From assembly GCF_000439455.1 (NCBI RefSeq), contig NC_021833.1:434001-498000 (forward strand): DNA of 64,000 nucleotides, given 5' to 3'. Positions 12,094 to 23,012 of the stretch are shown here, piece after piece. A model generated the notes under the pieces. That model was not told the origin of the DNA. It saw nothing but the letters and a program-made list of their open reading frames with translations, and did no database searches. The translations under genes were made by a program, and so were the position numbers. This stretch comes from Spiroplasma diminutum CUAS-1. Its GTDB lineage: Bacteria; Bacillota_I; Bacilli_A; Mycoplasmatales; Mycoplasmataceae. Each line of letters opens with the position of its first letter. The stretch's first letter is position 1.

Positions 12094-13941
12094 ATGAAAA
12101 AACATGGTTTTGAAGTCTCTGATTATAATTTACCTAATTCAATTAGAAAAAGAATCGATGATTTAGTTGAATTAAATATTAATCCTTCAACAATAAGTGC
12201 TATTACAACTGAATTTTCTTCATCAAGTGATGAAATTAGAGAAAATATAGGGAGATATATTGCAAGATTATTGGAAATTCAAGATATTGTAATATCAGAA
12301 GCAGAAAATAAAAGCAATGAATTTAATAATGCTATTAATTTAAAACATGTATTAAGTTTTAAAAATAGAAAAACAAATCTTTTAAGAATTCAACAAATAT
12401 TTTCAAAAAATGATAAAGAAAAAGATGAAGTGGATTCTGTTAGAACCAAAAATAGAGAGATGAATAATTCACTTAATGCTCTTTATAATTTTAAAGAAGC
12501 AATGATAATAAATAATGGAAAAGAAATTTCAAAATTAGAACAAATTGCAGCTAAAAAAAGAAGAATCGAAATAGCAATTTTAGAAGAGCAACAAAAAATT
12601 AAGATTGCACAAAAGCAATATCAAAAAGCTAAAATTGAAGATGATGAAATAACTCAAGAATTGAAAATTAATGCTGTTAAATTTGCAAATAAAAGATTAA
12701 AAGAAATTTCAGAAGCGATCTCTACATATAAAACTGTAGAATTAATCCCTGATGAAATTATTAATAATAATTTTTCAACTCATAAAAGAGAATTTTTAAA
12801 TAAAAATGATAAGACTAATTTTGAAAAACTTCAAGAAGATATTAAAATGTTAAACAGTAAAAAGGAAAATTCTAATGTTTCAAAAACACTAGAAATTGAT
12901 CTTGAGACATTCTTTGATGTACCAGGTTTTGAAGAATATGAACAAAAATTGGAAAATAAAAGGAAAAAACCTGTAAAAAGAAAAGTAAATACTAATAATA
13001 AAAAGGTTGAACAAAAAAAAGAAATTAAACAAGAAACAAAAACTAAAAATGATGATGCTGAAAAGATCATTAAAAAAATCAAGAAAAAGGCAAGAGCCAA
13101 AGATAGACAAATTGATAAAATAAAAAAAGAAAAAGAAGAAATAAAAAAGGAACTAATTCAATTAAAACAAGAAAAAAAAATAATCGAATTAAGAGAATTA
13201 GAAATTAAAAAAAGAAAATTAAATGAAAACTTTGAAGATACTGTAAAAAAGGAAAGAAGAAAAATTGAAACAACTTATCAAATATTAGAGAAAAAATGAA
13301 AAGCTGAATCAATTAATAAGGTTTTGAATTCAAAGCAAAAAGCTTATAATGCTGTTAATTCAATTAAAGAAAAATCAAAAATTATTGAAGAACAAAAAAA
13401 GACAAAATCTGAAATTCCAAAAGATTTTAATCAATCTAAAAAAATTACTTGTTCAATCAAAGAAGATCAACCAAAAAAAGATATTAAACAAGTAGTTAAG
13501 AATAATGTTGAAAAGGCTAAATCAACAGAAAAACCAAAATTTAAAAACGATGTAATTTCACAAGAAAAGAAAGAAATTAAACAAGTAGTTAAGAATAATG
13601 TTGAAAAAGCTAAATCAACAGAAAAACCAAAATTTAAAAGCAATATAATTTCTCAAGAAAAAAGAGAAATTAAGGAAAATGAAAATAAAAGTAAGGATTT
13701 AAAACCTAAATCTGAAAAAATTTCTTTTGCAAATAAAAATAATATTTCAGTTGAACTTAAAAATCAGAATCAATTTGAAGAAGATGAAAAAATAATAGTT
13801 CATTTAGAACGTAAAAGAATATTAAATATTATTTCAAAAGAAGAGTTAGTTGAATTAGAAACAAGAAAAAGAAAAAATAATCACATTTCTTCAAAAATAG
13901 ATTTAAGAAAATTTAGATTAGTTAAAAGACACGGAGCATAA
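12094..13941 (+). CDS. Large charged coiled-coil protein, unknown
   Basis: A 615-residue protein dominated by Lys, Glu, Asn and Ile. Residues 1-70 look like a small globular domain (SDYNLPNSIRKRIDDLVELN). Two long coiled-coil stretches follow (about 150-220 and 320-400), then a disordered lysine-rich tail. Two 31-residue tandem copies starting IKQVVKNNVEKAK lie near residues 464-525. The final block (EEDEKIIVHLERKRILNIISKEELVELE) looks folded again. There is no signal or membrane segment. A TGA near 13297 is Trp. A cytoskeletal or scaffold role is only a guess. Confidence 0.85.
13483..13668 (+). repeat. Two tandem 93-bp (31-codon) repeats
   Basis: Copies starting at 13483 and 13576 are nearly identical at DNA level and keep the frame. 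They lie in the disordered tail of the coiled-coil protein, consistent with recent slippage duplication. Confidence 0.85.
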
Positions 13942-13957
13942 TTGGTGTCTTTTTTTA
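13924..13957 (+). terminator. Terminator overlapping the coiled-coil gene stop
   Basis: AAAAGACAC pairs with GTGTCTTTT around the stop codon and is followed by a T tract. Confidence 0.85.
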
Positions 13958-13966
13958 TGCTAAAAT
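13956..13966 (+). promoter_or_regulatory. Extended -10 element TATGCTAAAAT
   Basis: Lies 23 bases before the ATG of the PTS gene, directly after a terminator. The same 11-mer precedes the genes at 41235 and 44222 at similar distances. Confidence 0.6.
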
Positions 13967-13988
13967 AACTTTATAAAGGTGGAATATA

Positions 13989-15758
13989 ATGAAAACAAAT
14001 GAAATCCTAATTAATGGTTTTAGTCTGTCATGATATACAAAAAATAATATGAAAAGTTTCCTTAAAAAAATAGGATCAAGCTTTGGTTTTGTTATTATTT
14101 TAATGCCTATTTTTGGAATTATTCTTTCAATTGGAAATGCTACAAAAGTAGATTTTTTAAAAGAAATTGGAAGTATATTATTTGCAAATATTGGAATTTG
14201 ATTTACTTTGGCAATAATAATAGGTTTCACTTCTAATAAGGGAGTTGCAGTGTACAGTGGTATACTTTCTTATTTAGTTGTAAATGTCTTTATATCAAGT
14301 TTTATTAGAGAAGTAAATAGTATTTATTTTAATATTTGATTTTGAAAAAATCTTAATAAAAGTGCACTTCTTTCAAAATTGTTTTTTGGGGGAATAGAAA
14401 CTTTTAACTCTGGGGTAATTGGTGGAATATTAATTGGAGTATATGTAACTTATATTTATAATAAGTTCAAGGAAACTAATCTACCAAAAGGATTAGAATT
14501 CTTTTCAAAAGAAAGATTTACAATTTTATTATCAATTTTATTTTCTTTTATTTTTGCATCATTATTTATAATTATTTGACCTCTAATTGGATTCTGTCTA
14601 TCTGCTATTGGAATAATTGTTGCAAATTCACCAATTGGTATGGATTCATTTATTTTTAGAACAATACAAAGAATGTTAATTCCTTTTGGTTCAAGTCTAC
14701 TTTGACAATCACCAATGTGATATACCCAAATAGGGGGAGAATTAAATCTATATCAACAAGATTTATTAATTCAATATTTATTTAGAGAAGTTGATTCAGA
14801 ACATATTTATTTAGTTACAAAATTATCTCTAATTCCTGTTAAGGGAATAGGAGAAAGTCAAATACTTGATCTATTTAAAAATGAATTAGAAGTAGAAGAA
14901 TTTAAATTATTAGAGGATAAAATTAATTTATGATTTGAGAATACTAATTCTATATTTGAAGCAAACCCAAGCGGTGATCAAATAATTTGAAATATTGTAT
15001 CAACAAATAAATACATTACTGTAGATGATTGTTGAAATGCTGGATTAAGAGTAAGTAGATTTATATCTGGGGGTTATATAAACTCGATATTTGTTCTTCC
15101 AACACTTTCATTAACTATGTTATTAATGACACCTAAGGGAGAAAAAAGAGCAAAAACTGGTATATATATAACAGCTGCTTTAACTGCAATGTTAATTGGA
15201 GTAACTGAACCTGTTGAATATCTATTTTGTTTTACAATGCCTTTATTCTATTTTGCAATTTATTGTCCTTTTAATGGACTAATTGCTATGACAACTTCTC
15301 TTTTAAAAGTAAAAGTAGGTACATCTTTTTCAACAGGTATTTTTGATTTTACTTTAAGTGGAATTATTCCAACAATTAATGGAGTAAACACAAGAATTTG
15401 AATAATACCAATTATAGGTATAATTGCATCGTCATTAATTTTTACAATTGCATATTTTTGATTTAAATATTCAAGTAAACTTGAAAAGAAAACAAACTTT
15501 GAAGCTAAAAACTTAAAAGAATCGTTTCAAAATTTAATTATTACATTTGGTGGTATTAAAAATATTGAACAATTTGTTTTAAAAGAAGACCAAGCAATGA
15601 TAACATTTATTAAATTACCAAGTGATTTAATAAGTTCAATTGAATATAAAGAAATTAACATTACAGATAAAACTGTTAGAGTATATTTCAATGATAATCA
15701 AAGATTAAAATATGAAGTTTTAGAAAAAGTATATATAAATATTAAAAACCCCTTATAA
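13989..15758 (+). CDS. PTS sugar permease (IIC) with a IIB-like domain lacking cysteine
   Basis: A 589-residue membrane protein of the glucose/GlcNAc/maltose PTS group. About ten hydrophobic segments span residues 25-490, with the IIC hallmark IGVTEPVEYLFCF near residue 415. Residues 510-589 resemble a IIB domain: FGGIKNIEQF aligns with the usual GGxxNI that precedes the phospho-accepting Cys. Here no Cys occurs in the domain, so it cannot be phosphorylated in the normal way. Many TGA codons are Trp. No IIA domain is attached. Specificity is unknown, and it may need a IIB partner or act as a facilitator or sensor. Confidence 0.85.
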
Positions 15759-15770
15759 AAGGGGTTTTAA
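15745..15770. terminator. Bidirectional terminator between the PTS gene and coaBC
   Basis: AAAACCCCTT / AAGGGGTTTT is a perfect 10-bp stem with a 4-base loop. It overlaps the PTS stop and sits just beyond the coaBC stop on the other strand. Confidence 0.9.
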
Positions 15771-16949
15771 TTAATATAAATTATCATTAATTGTTTGTAG
15801 TATATCTAAAGCAATTTTATCTTTAGTATTACTATCAAAATCAATAATTTCGTTATTTTTTGCAAGTAGTATTTTAATTTTATTTGTATCAGATTCCATA
15901 GCGCTTGATAAGTTAACTATTAGCATATCAAGATTTTTCTCTTTTACTTTTACTCATGCTTTATTTAAATCAAAGTCATTTGCAAGTGAAAAACCAACTA
16001 AATATTGGTTAGTTTTTAGTTTTCCAAGTTCTTTTAAAACATCAGTTGCTTCAGTAAGTTTAATATTCATTGAATCTTCACTCATAGCTCTTTTTTCAAT
16101 TTTTTGATCGATGTAGTTTTCAACTTCAAAATCATATAAAGCAGCAGAACAAATTACTATATCTGAATAGTAATAATTTTCTAACATTTTCTCTAACATT
16201 TCGTTATTTGTTTTTACATAAAAGTTATTATCATCTTGATTTAGAGGGTTTAAAGTGTCTCCAAAGACTGTTATTAAGCTTTTAGAATTAGTTTTTAATA
16301 GTTTTTTTAATTCTAGTCCCATTTTACCGCTACTTGCGTTTGTAATGTATCTTACTTTATCAATATAGCTTCTTGTTTTTCCAAAATTTAAAAGAATATC
16401 TTTATCTTTTAAGTTTTTAAATTCGTAATTTAATTCCTTAATTATTTTAAATGCTTCAAAAGGTTCTAAAGCTCTTCCAATACCTTCATGACCACTTGCT
16501 AATTTTCCATATTTTGGCTCAACTCAGTGAACATTACCTGTTGATAGTAGTAAATCCTTATTTTTTGTAAGAATTGGATTTAAATACATATTTGAATTCA
16601 TACTTGGAAATAATATAGTATTATAGTTTGAAACTGCAAAAACAAGACTTGCAATATCATCAGATATTCCATTTGCTATTTTTCCAATGAAGTTATAACT
16701 TGCTGGATATACAATATTTAAAGTACTTTCAAAAGCAATTTTAATATGATCTCCATAATGATGTGAGTCATAAAAATCTCTATCAAATATTTCATCAATA
16801 TATTCTAAATTTTCTAATTTTATAAATTTTTTGGCATTTTTTGTAACAATTAACTTTACTTCAAAGTCTTTTTTTAATAAATTATAAAGTTCAATAGATT
16901 TACTTGCTGCAATTCCACCAGAGATTATTAAATTTATTTGTTTTTTCAT
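15771..16949 (-). CDS. coaBC: CoaBC flavoprotein: phosphopantothenoylcysteine synthase/decarboxylase
   Basis: A bifunctional enzyme that joins cysteine to 4'-phosphopantothenate and decarboxylates the product, in CoA synthesis. It has 392 residues. The N-terminal FMN-binding CoaC domain shows IISGGIAASKS, the catalytic-His region SHHYGDHIKIAF and the PxMNxxM signature FPSMNSNMYLNP. The C-terminal CoaB domain starts near residue 190 with YITNASSGKMG and includes ICSAALYDFEVE. Two in-frame TGA codons read as Trp. The gene is alone on the minus strand and converges with the PTS gene. coaE in the same pathway lies at 58600-59178. Confidence 0.92.
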
Positions 16950-17018
16950 AAAATCACTCTTTTCTTTACTTATTATCTATTTTTTTTATCATTTTTTTCA
17001 CTTTTTTAATAAAAAATG

Positions 17019-17047
17019 TAGACACAATGACTTTAACAATCTATAAT
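17019..17047 (+). promoter_or_regulatory. Sigma-70-type promoter for rpsU
   Basis: TAGACA (17019-17024), a 17-bp spacer and TATAAT (17042-17047), ending 24 bases before the rpsU ATG. One of the clearest promoters in the window. Confidence 0.75.
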
Positions 17048-17071
17048 TATTTTTGACTAGGAGTTGAAAAA

Positions 17072-17236
17072 ATGGCAAGTGTTGTTGTACGCGAAGGTGA
17101 ACCAATTGAAAAAGCACTGAAACGTTTTCAAAAAGTAGCTGCTTCAAATAAATCTGAAGCAAGAAAACGTGAATATCATTTAAGTAAAAAAGAAAAACGT
17201 ATTTACAAACAAAAACAAAATAAAAAATTCGGATAG
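17072..17236 (+). CDS. rpsU: 30S ribosomal protein S21
   Basis: A 54-residue basic protein of the small ribosomal subunit near the mRNA decoding platform. The sequence MASVVVREGEPIEKALKR is the S21 signature, followed by a Lys/Arg-rich tail ending KKFG. It is short, but the length is normal for the family. The ribosome site AGGAG lies 8 bases upstream. It is monocistronic, with a good promoter and a hairpin overlapping its stop codon. Confidence 0.96.
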   Translation: MASVVVREGEPIEKALKRFQKVAASNKSEARKREYHLSKKEKRIYKQKQNKKFG

Positions 17237-17250
17237 TTCCGATTTTTTTT
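17222..17250 (+). terminator. Terminator overlapping the rpsU stop
   Basis: TCGGA / TCCGA core, flanked by A and T tracts with nine T. Confidence 0.75.
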
Positions 17251-17319
17251 TACTTTTATCAACTAATTGTCAAACAATAATATATAATATATATGTTTAA
17301 TAACTATTCAGGGGGCAGC

Positions 17320-17889
17320 ATGGCAACAACAACTACAGTAAAAAATACAAAAAAAACTTCAACTTATAATTCAAAAGCATTAAGTTCAACAAATAAAATG
17401 ACAAGTGGAAGAGTAATGGAAAAACCTAAAATTTTAGTAAATGAAAGTATTTCAAAAGTTGAATTATTAAGACAATCTAATTATCTTTCAAATGTTAAAA
17501 AACAAAAATCAGGAGAAAAAGATCTAACTGGATTACCAGAAGGGGTTAGAAAATCAATTGAAAACAAAGAAAGAATTGAACAAATATTAAATTTGAGTAG
17601 AAGTAATGAAATTGAAGATATAAGAAAAAGATTTTCAATAGAAAAAAAACCATTAAACAAAAAAAGAGCTAATGAAATTAAAGAAGAAAGAATTGCTTTT
17701 TTTAAATCAAATATTGAAAAATCTAAATCAGGAAGAAGTAAATTATCATCTTTAAGCTATGGAAACGATAGCGCTGTTAATAAAATTAGAGAAAGTAATG
17801 CAGAAAAAGCAAGTAAAAAAGTTAAAGATTCAGTTGCACAAACAAAAACTGTCGCTAGAAAAAAAACAAAACCATCAAATAAAAAATAA
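17320..17889 (+). CDS. Basic protein, unknown
   Basis: A 189-residue Lys/Ser-rich protein (roughly pI 10) with no signal peptide or membrane segment. The N- and C-terminal thirds look disordered (MATTTTVKNTKKTSTYNSK, ending KKTKPSNKK), and the middle is helical. ATG 17320 is chosen because GGGGG lies directly upstream. An in-frame ATG at 17293 has no ribosome site. TATATAAT lies about 35 bases upstream. Its position after rpsU and its charge fit a nucleic-acid binder, but no family is recognised. Confidence 0.75.
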   Translation: MATTTTVKNTKKTSTYNSKALSSTNKMTSGRVMEKPKILVNESISKVELLRQSNYLSNVKKQKSGEKDLTGLPEGVRKSIENKERIEQILNLSRSNEIEDIRKRFSIEKKPLNKKRANEIKEERIAFFKSNIEKSKSGRSKLSSLSYGNDSAVNKIRESNAEKASKKVKDSVAQTKTVARKKTKPSNKK

Positions 17890-17893
17890 TTAT

Positions 17894-17922
17894 AAACAGA
17901 ACTTTTAAGTTTTGTTTTTTTA
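17894..17922 (+). terminator. Terminator after the basic protein gene
   Basis: AAACAGAACTT / AAGTTTTGTTT stem with G-U pairs and a T tract. Confidence 0.75.
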
Positions 17923-17955
17923 TTTTTAAATCGATTAATTATTTGAGGTGAGTAA

Positions 17956-18507
17956 ATGTATTATTTAAAATGTAAAATTTTAGAAGAATCTGATATTTAT
18001 TTAATTGTTGAATCAAATAATATTGGTTACAAAGGATATAAAATATTTAAAGAAAATTTAGACATTGATAAAGAACAATTTTTATATTTAATTAATTATA
18101 AAAATGAATTTTCAAATGAACTTTTATTTTTTAATTCAAAAGAAACAAGAGATATTAGTGAAATTATTTTGTCTATTAAAAATATTGGAATAACAAGTAT
18201 TAAGAAAATTTTTACTATTTTATCTATTGAAGAATTTAAAGATATTTGTAAAAATCAAGACATAAATAAATTATTAGAAAAAACAAAATTAACAGAAATT
18301 AATTGTAAGAAAATTATTCAAGAGATAAGATCAAAAGTATTTAAGCAAAAATATAATTTAAAACAAATGAACATTATTAATTCTTTAAATAAACTTGGCT
18401 ATAAACTTTCAGACATTTATAAGGTATTTAATCAAATTGATTTAAATTTAAATGAAGAGCTTATATTAGAAAACGCTATATTTAATTTAAATTATAATGG
18501 AAACTAA
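17956..18507 (+). CDS. ruvA: Holliday junction complex subunit RuvA
   Basis: Binds four-way DNA junctions and loads RuvB for branch migration. It has 183 residues, slightly short for the family. An N-terminal OB domain (1-62, ending FFNSKETRD) is followed by helix-hairpin-helix motifs (IILSIKNIGITSIKKI and LTEINCKKIIQEI). The C-terminal domain is divergent. The ribosome site GAGGTGAG is good. The 3' end overlaps ruvB by 11 bases. Identification rests on fold order and ruvB linkage as much as on motifs. Confidence 0.88.
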   Translation: MYYLKCKILEESDIYLIVESNNIGYKGYKIFKENLDIDKEQFLYLINYKNEFSNELLFFNSKETRDISEIILSIKNIGITSIKKIFTILSIEEFKDICKNQDINKLLEKTKLTEINCKKIIQEIRSKVFKQKYNLKQMNIINSLNKLGYKLSDIYKVFNQIDLNLNEELILENAIFNLNYNGN

Positions 18508-19441
18508 TATATTTAGACCTTCATGTTTAAAAGAATTTATTGGTCAAGAAAAAGTTATTGAGAATCTTAATGTATTTATTCAATCTGCAAAAAAAAGAAA
18601 TAAAAGTTTAGATCATATTTTAATACATGGTCCATCAGGACTTGGTAAAACAAGTTTAGCTTATCTTGTAAGTAAAATTATGAATAAAAAAATTTATATT
18701 TTAAATGGACCTAGTTTGCAAAAACCAAGTGATATTATTTCACCATTAACTTCAATAAAAGAAAATGAAATACTTTTTATTGATGAAATTCATGCAGTTT
18801 CAAAAGAAGTATTTGAAGTTTTATATCCAGTTTTAGAAGACAATAAATTAAATATTATTGTAGGAAAAGAATACAATTCTAAAGTGGTAAATATCAAAAT
18901 TCCAAATTTTACTTTAATAGGTGCAACAACAGAAGTCAATAAATTAACAGATCCATTTAAAAACAGATTTCCTATTTGATTTCATTTTCAACATTATAGA
19001 GAAATTGAAATTGGAAAAATTCTTGAAATTAACTGTCAAAAATTAGATATTAGTCTTAATCAAGAAATTATTAATTATATTTCAAAATTTTGTCAAAACA
19101 CTCCAAGAATTGCAATAAATCTTTTAAAAAGAATTTATGATTATTTAGTTATTTTGGAAAATAAGATAATTGATATTAAATTAATAAAAGAAATATTTTA
19201 TAAATTGGAAATTTATAAATATGGTTTAACAAGTCAAGAAATAAATTATTTAAAATTACTTTATGAAAATTCATATTTGGGATTGGAAACAATTCAACAA
19301 GTATTGGGCTTACAACAACAAATAATTATAAAAAACATTGAACCCATTTTAATAAGGAATTTTTTAATAGAAAAAACTATTAAAGGAAGAAAAATAACAA
19401 AAAGGGGAATTGAACTACTTGAATCTGAAGAGCAAATTTAG
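18497..19441 (+). CDS. ruvB: Holliday junction ATPase RuvB
   Basis: A hexameric AAA+ motor for branch migration. It has 314 residues. The opening FRPSCLKEFIGQEKVIENL is the RuvB signature. Walker A is GPSGLGKTS (residues 45-53), Walker B is LFIDEIH, sensor 1 is LIGATTEVNKLTDPFKNRF, and a winged-helix C-terminus includes TKRGIELLE. A TGA near 18977 is Trp in RFPIWFHF. It is translated in overlap with ruvA. Confidence 0.95.
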
Positions 19442-19513
19442 AAAATATATTTTTAATTTTATTTTAAAAATATAATAAGTGATAAAATATTCTATAAAGT
19501 AAGGAGTAAATAA

Positions 19514-20029
19514 ATGCTTAGATTTTCAAGAACACTTTCAAATGTTGGTATATATCTTGTATTAATACTTTTGACAAATATTATGATATTTTCAATTTTA
19601 TTAATTTCAATTAAAACACTTATGGATAAAAGTTATGAATTTTTATGAAAGTTTGGTCAGTGATTGCAAAATAATCTAGATTCAAGTTTAACTACAATTC
19701 AAAATATTGGTGTATTAATATTGATAGGTTCATTAATTGCTTTTGCAGTATTAATATTTAATCTAATCTTAGTCAATTCTAGAAAAGCTTCATTACAAAG
19801 AATTGGCTATATTATTGGAATTATTGCAGGAGGTTTTGGTCTAATTATTTCAATATTACCTGCGATAATATTTGGATCTTCAAACGGAGATAAATTAACA
19901 ATGTTAGTATCATTAATTTTTTTCTTGCTTATGGGATTAAATAATTCATTAATTTTAACTGGATCTATTTTTGGTATGTTTTTTGCAAAAACACTTGTAG
20001 ATAATTATGAAAAAAAGAGTAAATCTTAA
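19514..20029 (+). CDS. Integral membrane protein, unknown
   Basis: A 171-residue protein with four predicted membrane segments (about 12-35, 60-82, 92-112 and 122-150). The ATG follows AAGGAG. Two TGA codons encode Trp in FLWKFGQW. The first pair of segments is separated by an amphipathic loop, and the Lys-rich C-terminus should be cytoplasmic. I do not recognise a family. A perfect terminator overlaps the stop codon. Confidence 0.8.
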
Positions 20030-20043
20030 GATTTACTCTTTTT
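20013..20043 (+). terminator. Terminator overlapping a stop codon
   Basis: AAGAGTAAATCT / AGATTTACTCTT, a perfect 12-bp stem with a 2-base spacer and a T tract. Confidence 0.9.
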
Positions 20044-20189
20044 AATATACTTTTAAAAGAATACTAAAATCTCAATATGTTATTTACATAAATGGCAGAC
20101 TTAATATAATAAATAAAATCATTTTGAGATTTTGCATTTTTTATTTTTTTTAAAAATTTCTAATAAAAGATGGTAATATTAATATGTAT

Positions 20190-20362
<173 letters not shown>

Positions 20363-20495
20363 TCAGATTATATAAAAGTTTCAAAATTGATAATCTCAGA
20401 TGCTAAAAAAATTAAAAAAGTTCATTTTTTAAAATATTAAAGAGAAATAAATAGTATTTGCTTATATAAAAATTAAAATTGAAAAAGAAGCAAAG

Positions 20496-20534
20496 AGAAT
20501 ATTAAGGAAATATAATATATTTTCTTAATATTCT
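20496..20534. repeat. 19-bp inverted repeat in the intergenic region
   Basis: AGAATATTAAGGAAATATA pairs along its whole length with the following TATATTTTCTTAATATTCT (one G-U pair). It lacks a clean T tract, so terminator, operator or processing-site roles are all possible. It lies about 90 bases before the next gene. Confidence 0.6.
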
Positions 20535-20582
20535 TCAAAAATGCCAATCATAATAAACCTTTAAAATATTGAAAAAATAAGG

Positions 20583-20588
20583 TATAAT
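20583..20588 (+). promoter_or_regulatory. -10 box TATAAT
   Basis: Lies 33 bases before the ATG at 20621. The -35 is weak (TTAAAA near 20561). Confidence 0.5.
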
Positions 20589-20620
20589 AACTTTAATTAA
20601 ATATCAGAGAGGTTTGTAGG

Positions 20621-21136
20621 ATGGAAAAAAAAGTATATAATTTGAAAAAATCAAGTTTAGGGAAAGTTACATTTTTAGATGGAACATCATTTTGCATGAT
20701 TCAAGGAAAAGGCGATAATGGCGAATCATTTAGAGATATTTTAATAGTTAGATCTGCTGAAGAAGCTATTAGAAAATTTCCACAATGATCTTCTGAAATA
20801 GTTTATTCAAACATAGCAGATAAATTAGGAACACATAATAAAATAATTGATTGATTAATTGAAAATTGAATGGAAAAGGGAATAGTTTCATTTAAAAATG
20901 AGATGTATGAAAATTTTGGATTTGAAGAATTTAAAGATATGGACCCAATTACTTTCATTAAATCAGAACCTGAAATGGTAGCTTTAACATTAGTGCATAT
21001 TGCAGCAAGATATACAAATGGTTATTTAAAAATGCCAATTAATGATATTGAAATATCATTGAGATTTATTAAAAATGTACTTACAATTAACTTCTGAGAA
21101 GAAGGAAATCCTAAAACAGAAAAGCCTCAAATATAA
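20621..21136 (+). CDS. Cytoplasmic protein, unknown
   Basis: A 171-residue acidic protein starting at ATG after GAGG/TAGG. Five TGA codons are read as Trp, an unusually high number for its length. There is no signal or membrane segment. The N-terminal part looks beta-rich (KKSSLGKVTFLDGTSFCMIQ) and the remainder alpha-helical. No family is recognised. It is a single-gene unit with its own -10 box and terminator. Confidence 0.8.
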
Positions 21137-21159
21137 GAGATTAGTAAATCTCTTTTTTT
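21135..21159 (+). terminator. Terminator
   Basis: AAGAGATT / AATCTCTT with a 4-base loop and T tract, overlapping the stop codon of the preceding gene. Confidence 0.85.
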
Positions 21160-21187
21160 ATTTGTTATAATCAATTTGGTGATTACA

Positions 21188-22198
21188 TTGAAGAAAATGA
21201 TAAATTTTTTAGCTACAATTACTCTTACAAGTTCAACAACTTTAAGTGTGATTTCTTGTGGCAATACAAAACCTACAATCAGTTTTTATGAAACAGATTA
21301 TAATACAGCATTTAATAAAGTTTTTGAAAATAAAAATAATACAAAAAATGAAAATTTTTCTATGTTACCGGATTTAGATCATGTTACTATACCTCCAAAA
21401 GAAATAGATGAAGAAATTGAAACTCCAAAAACTAAATCTCAATTTGAATTAAGTGAAGCAGGTATTAAATTAAATTGTACAGATTTTAATTGTCAAGAAA
21501 ATAATACCTTCACAGGAATTGGATTAACAAATAAAGAATATAATGAAATTAAAGATCCATTTAAGGAAAGAATGAAAGCTCAATATGCAATAGATGATTT
21601 AGCTTCATGATTTTCAATTCAGCCAAATGAAAATGAAGGTTATCTTTACGATTTTTCTAATTTATCATTTTATGTTGATTACTCAAGAAATAATTATTTC
21701 TTTAATAAATATGAAAATAAAGATGAATTAATACTTTGATCAAAGGAAAATTATATTGAAATTAAACATCCAGATAGAAATATTAATAGTGAATTTACAT
21801 TTTTTGATAAAAAAAATGAATTAGATTCAGAATGAATTAAAGAATTATTAAATTCAAGTGATGTTTCAATAGAAGACGATTCTAATAAATTAAATATTGA
21901 ATTTGCATTAACTAATGAATCTGAAATTAAAGTTATTATAAAAAAAGTTAATAATTTATTTTCAAAATATCAATCAAATTTGGATTTTAAAGAAAGTGAA
22001 GTTGAAATTGAAAAACAAGAGGGTGAAACATTACCACCAATAGAGTCAGAAAAAGATAAAATAATAATTTTTGAATCAACAAATTTAAATAAATTTATAA
22101 TAGAAAAAAAATTAATAAATCAAATTTCTATTAAATTCACAATTAAATCAGAAACTGGGGGAGAATCAAATGAAAAAAATACTTTACATATTATCTAG
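21188..22198 (+). CDS. Surface lipoprotein, unknown
   Basis: A 336-residue lipoprotein with lipobox VISC and Cys24. The TTG start at 21188 is chosen because GGTGA lies six bases upstream and because it gives the same 24-residue signal length as the other lipoproteins here. TTG 21176, GTG 21179 and ATG 21197 are alternatives. The mature part is acidic, with repeated short strand-helix units and a Glu/Pro-rich linker near residue 280. The 3' end overlaps the next lipoprotein gene by 29 bases. No known domain is seen. It should be exposed on the outer face of the membrane. Confidence 0.82.
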
Positions 22199-22982
22199 TG
22201 TGTTTTTTATTCCTACTTCTTCAATTCTTACTACCGCATGTGATCCAATAATTTCAATTGCTTCGAAAAGCTTTACAGGTACAACAGATGATTTAAACAT
22301 TTTTTTTAATGATAAATCAACAATTAAACCTTATAGTTTACAATATTTGGAGTTTATAAATGATTCATGAGAACACAATGGTTTTGAATCAAGTTTATTT
22401 TCAACAAAAATTCAAAACTCAAAAATAACTCCTGATTTGGATAATGAAACTGAAGTAGAATTTATTAAAATTTTATCAGAAATATATAAACCTGCTATTT
22501 CAGATACAACATATGACTTTACCGGAATGACAATAGTTGTTGAAAATATTTTTCTAAATTCAATTAAAGTAGATGTAAATGAAAATGAAAATAGAAGCTA
22601 TGCAACAAATATAGAATCTGATCTTGCTTTAACAATTAAAAAGGGTTGAAAAGAACAAGGAAAGATCTTAGCAACAGTAACTACATCAAAACCAATTGAA
22701 AAAGATGAAACATTTAAGTTTATTAATAAAATAATTGAAGGTTTGAACTTTAAATTAAAAGTAAGTGATGAACCAATTGAAGAAGCTGAAATAGATTCTA
22801 AAAATTATTATGAGATTCAGGGGTCTTTATCCAAAGATGAGCAAAATGCCTTTATAAATAAACTTATTTTAACTGCAAATAGCAGATTATCATTGGATTT
22901 AACAGGATTAATTAATTTTCCTGATGATGATAATGGTAAAACTATGGAAATTGATGGAATAAAATATAAATTTGTACAATAA
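22170..22982 (+). CDS. Surface lipoprotein, unknown
   Basis: A 270-residue lipoprotein with signal MKKILYILSSVFFIPTSSIL and lipobox TTAC (Cys24). GGGGGAG precedes the ATG inside the upstream lipoprotein gene, so the two are co-translated. The mature protein is acidic and Asn/Lys/Glu-rich, with no recognised domain. Two TGA codons are Trp. The overlap suggests that the two lipoproteins act together or arose as an exported pair. Confidence 0.85.
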
Positions 22983-23012
22983 AAAAGCAATATTCTATAT
23001 ATTGCTTTTTTT
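22981..23012. terminator. Bidirectional terminator between convergent genes
   Basis: AAAAAAGCAATAT / ATATTGCTTTTTT, 13-bp stem with T tracts on both strands. It overlaps the minus-strand stop codon. Confidence 0.9.
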
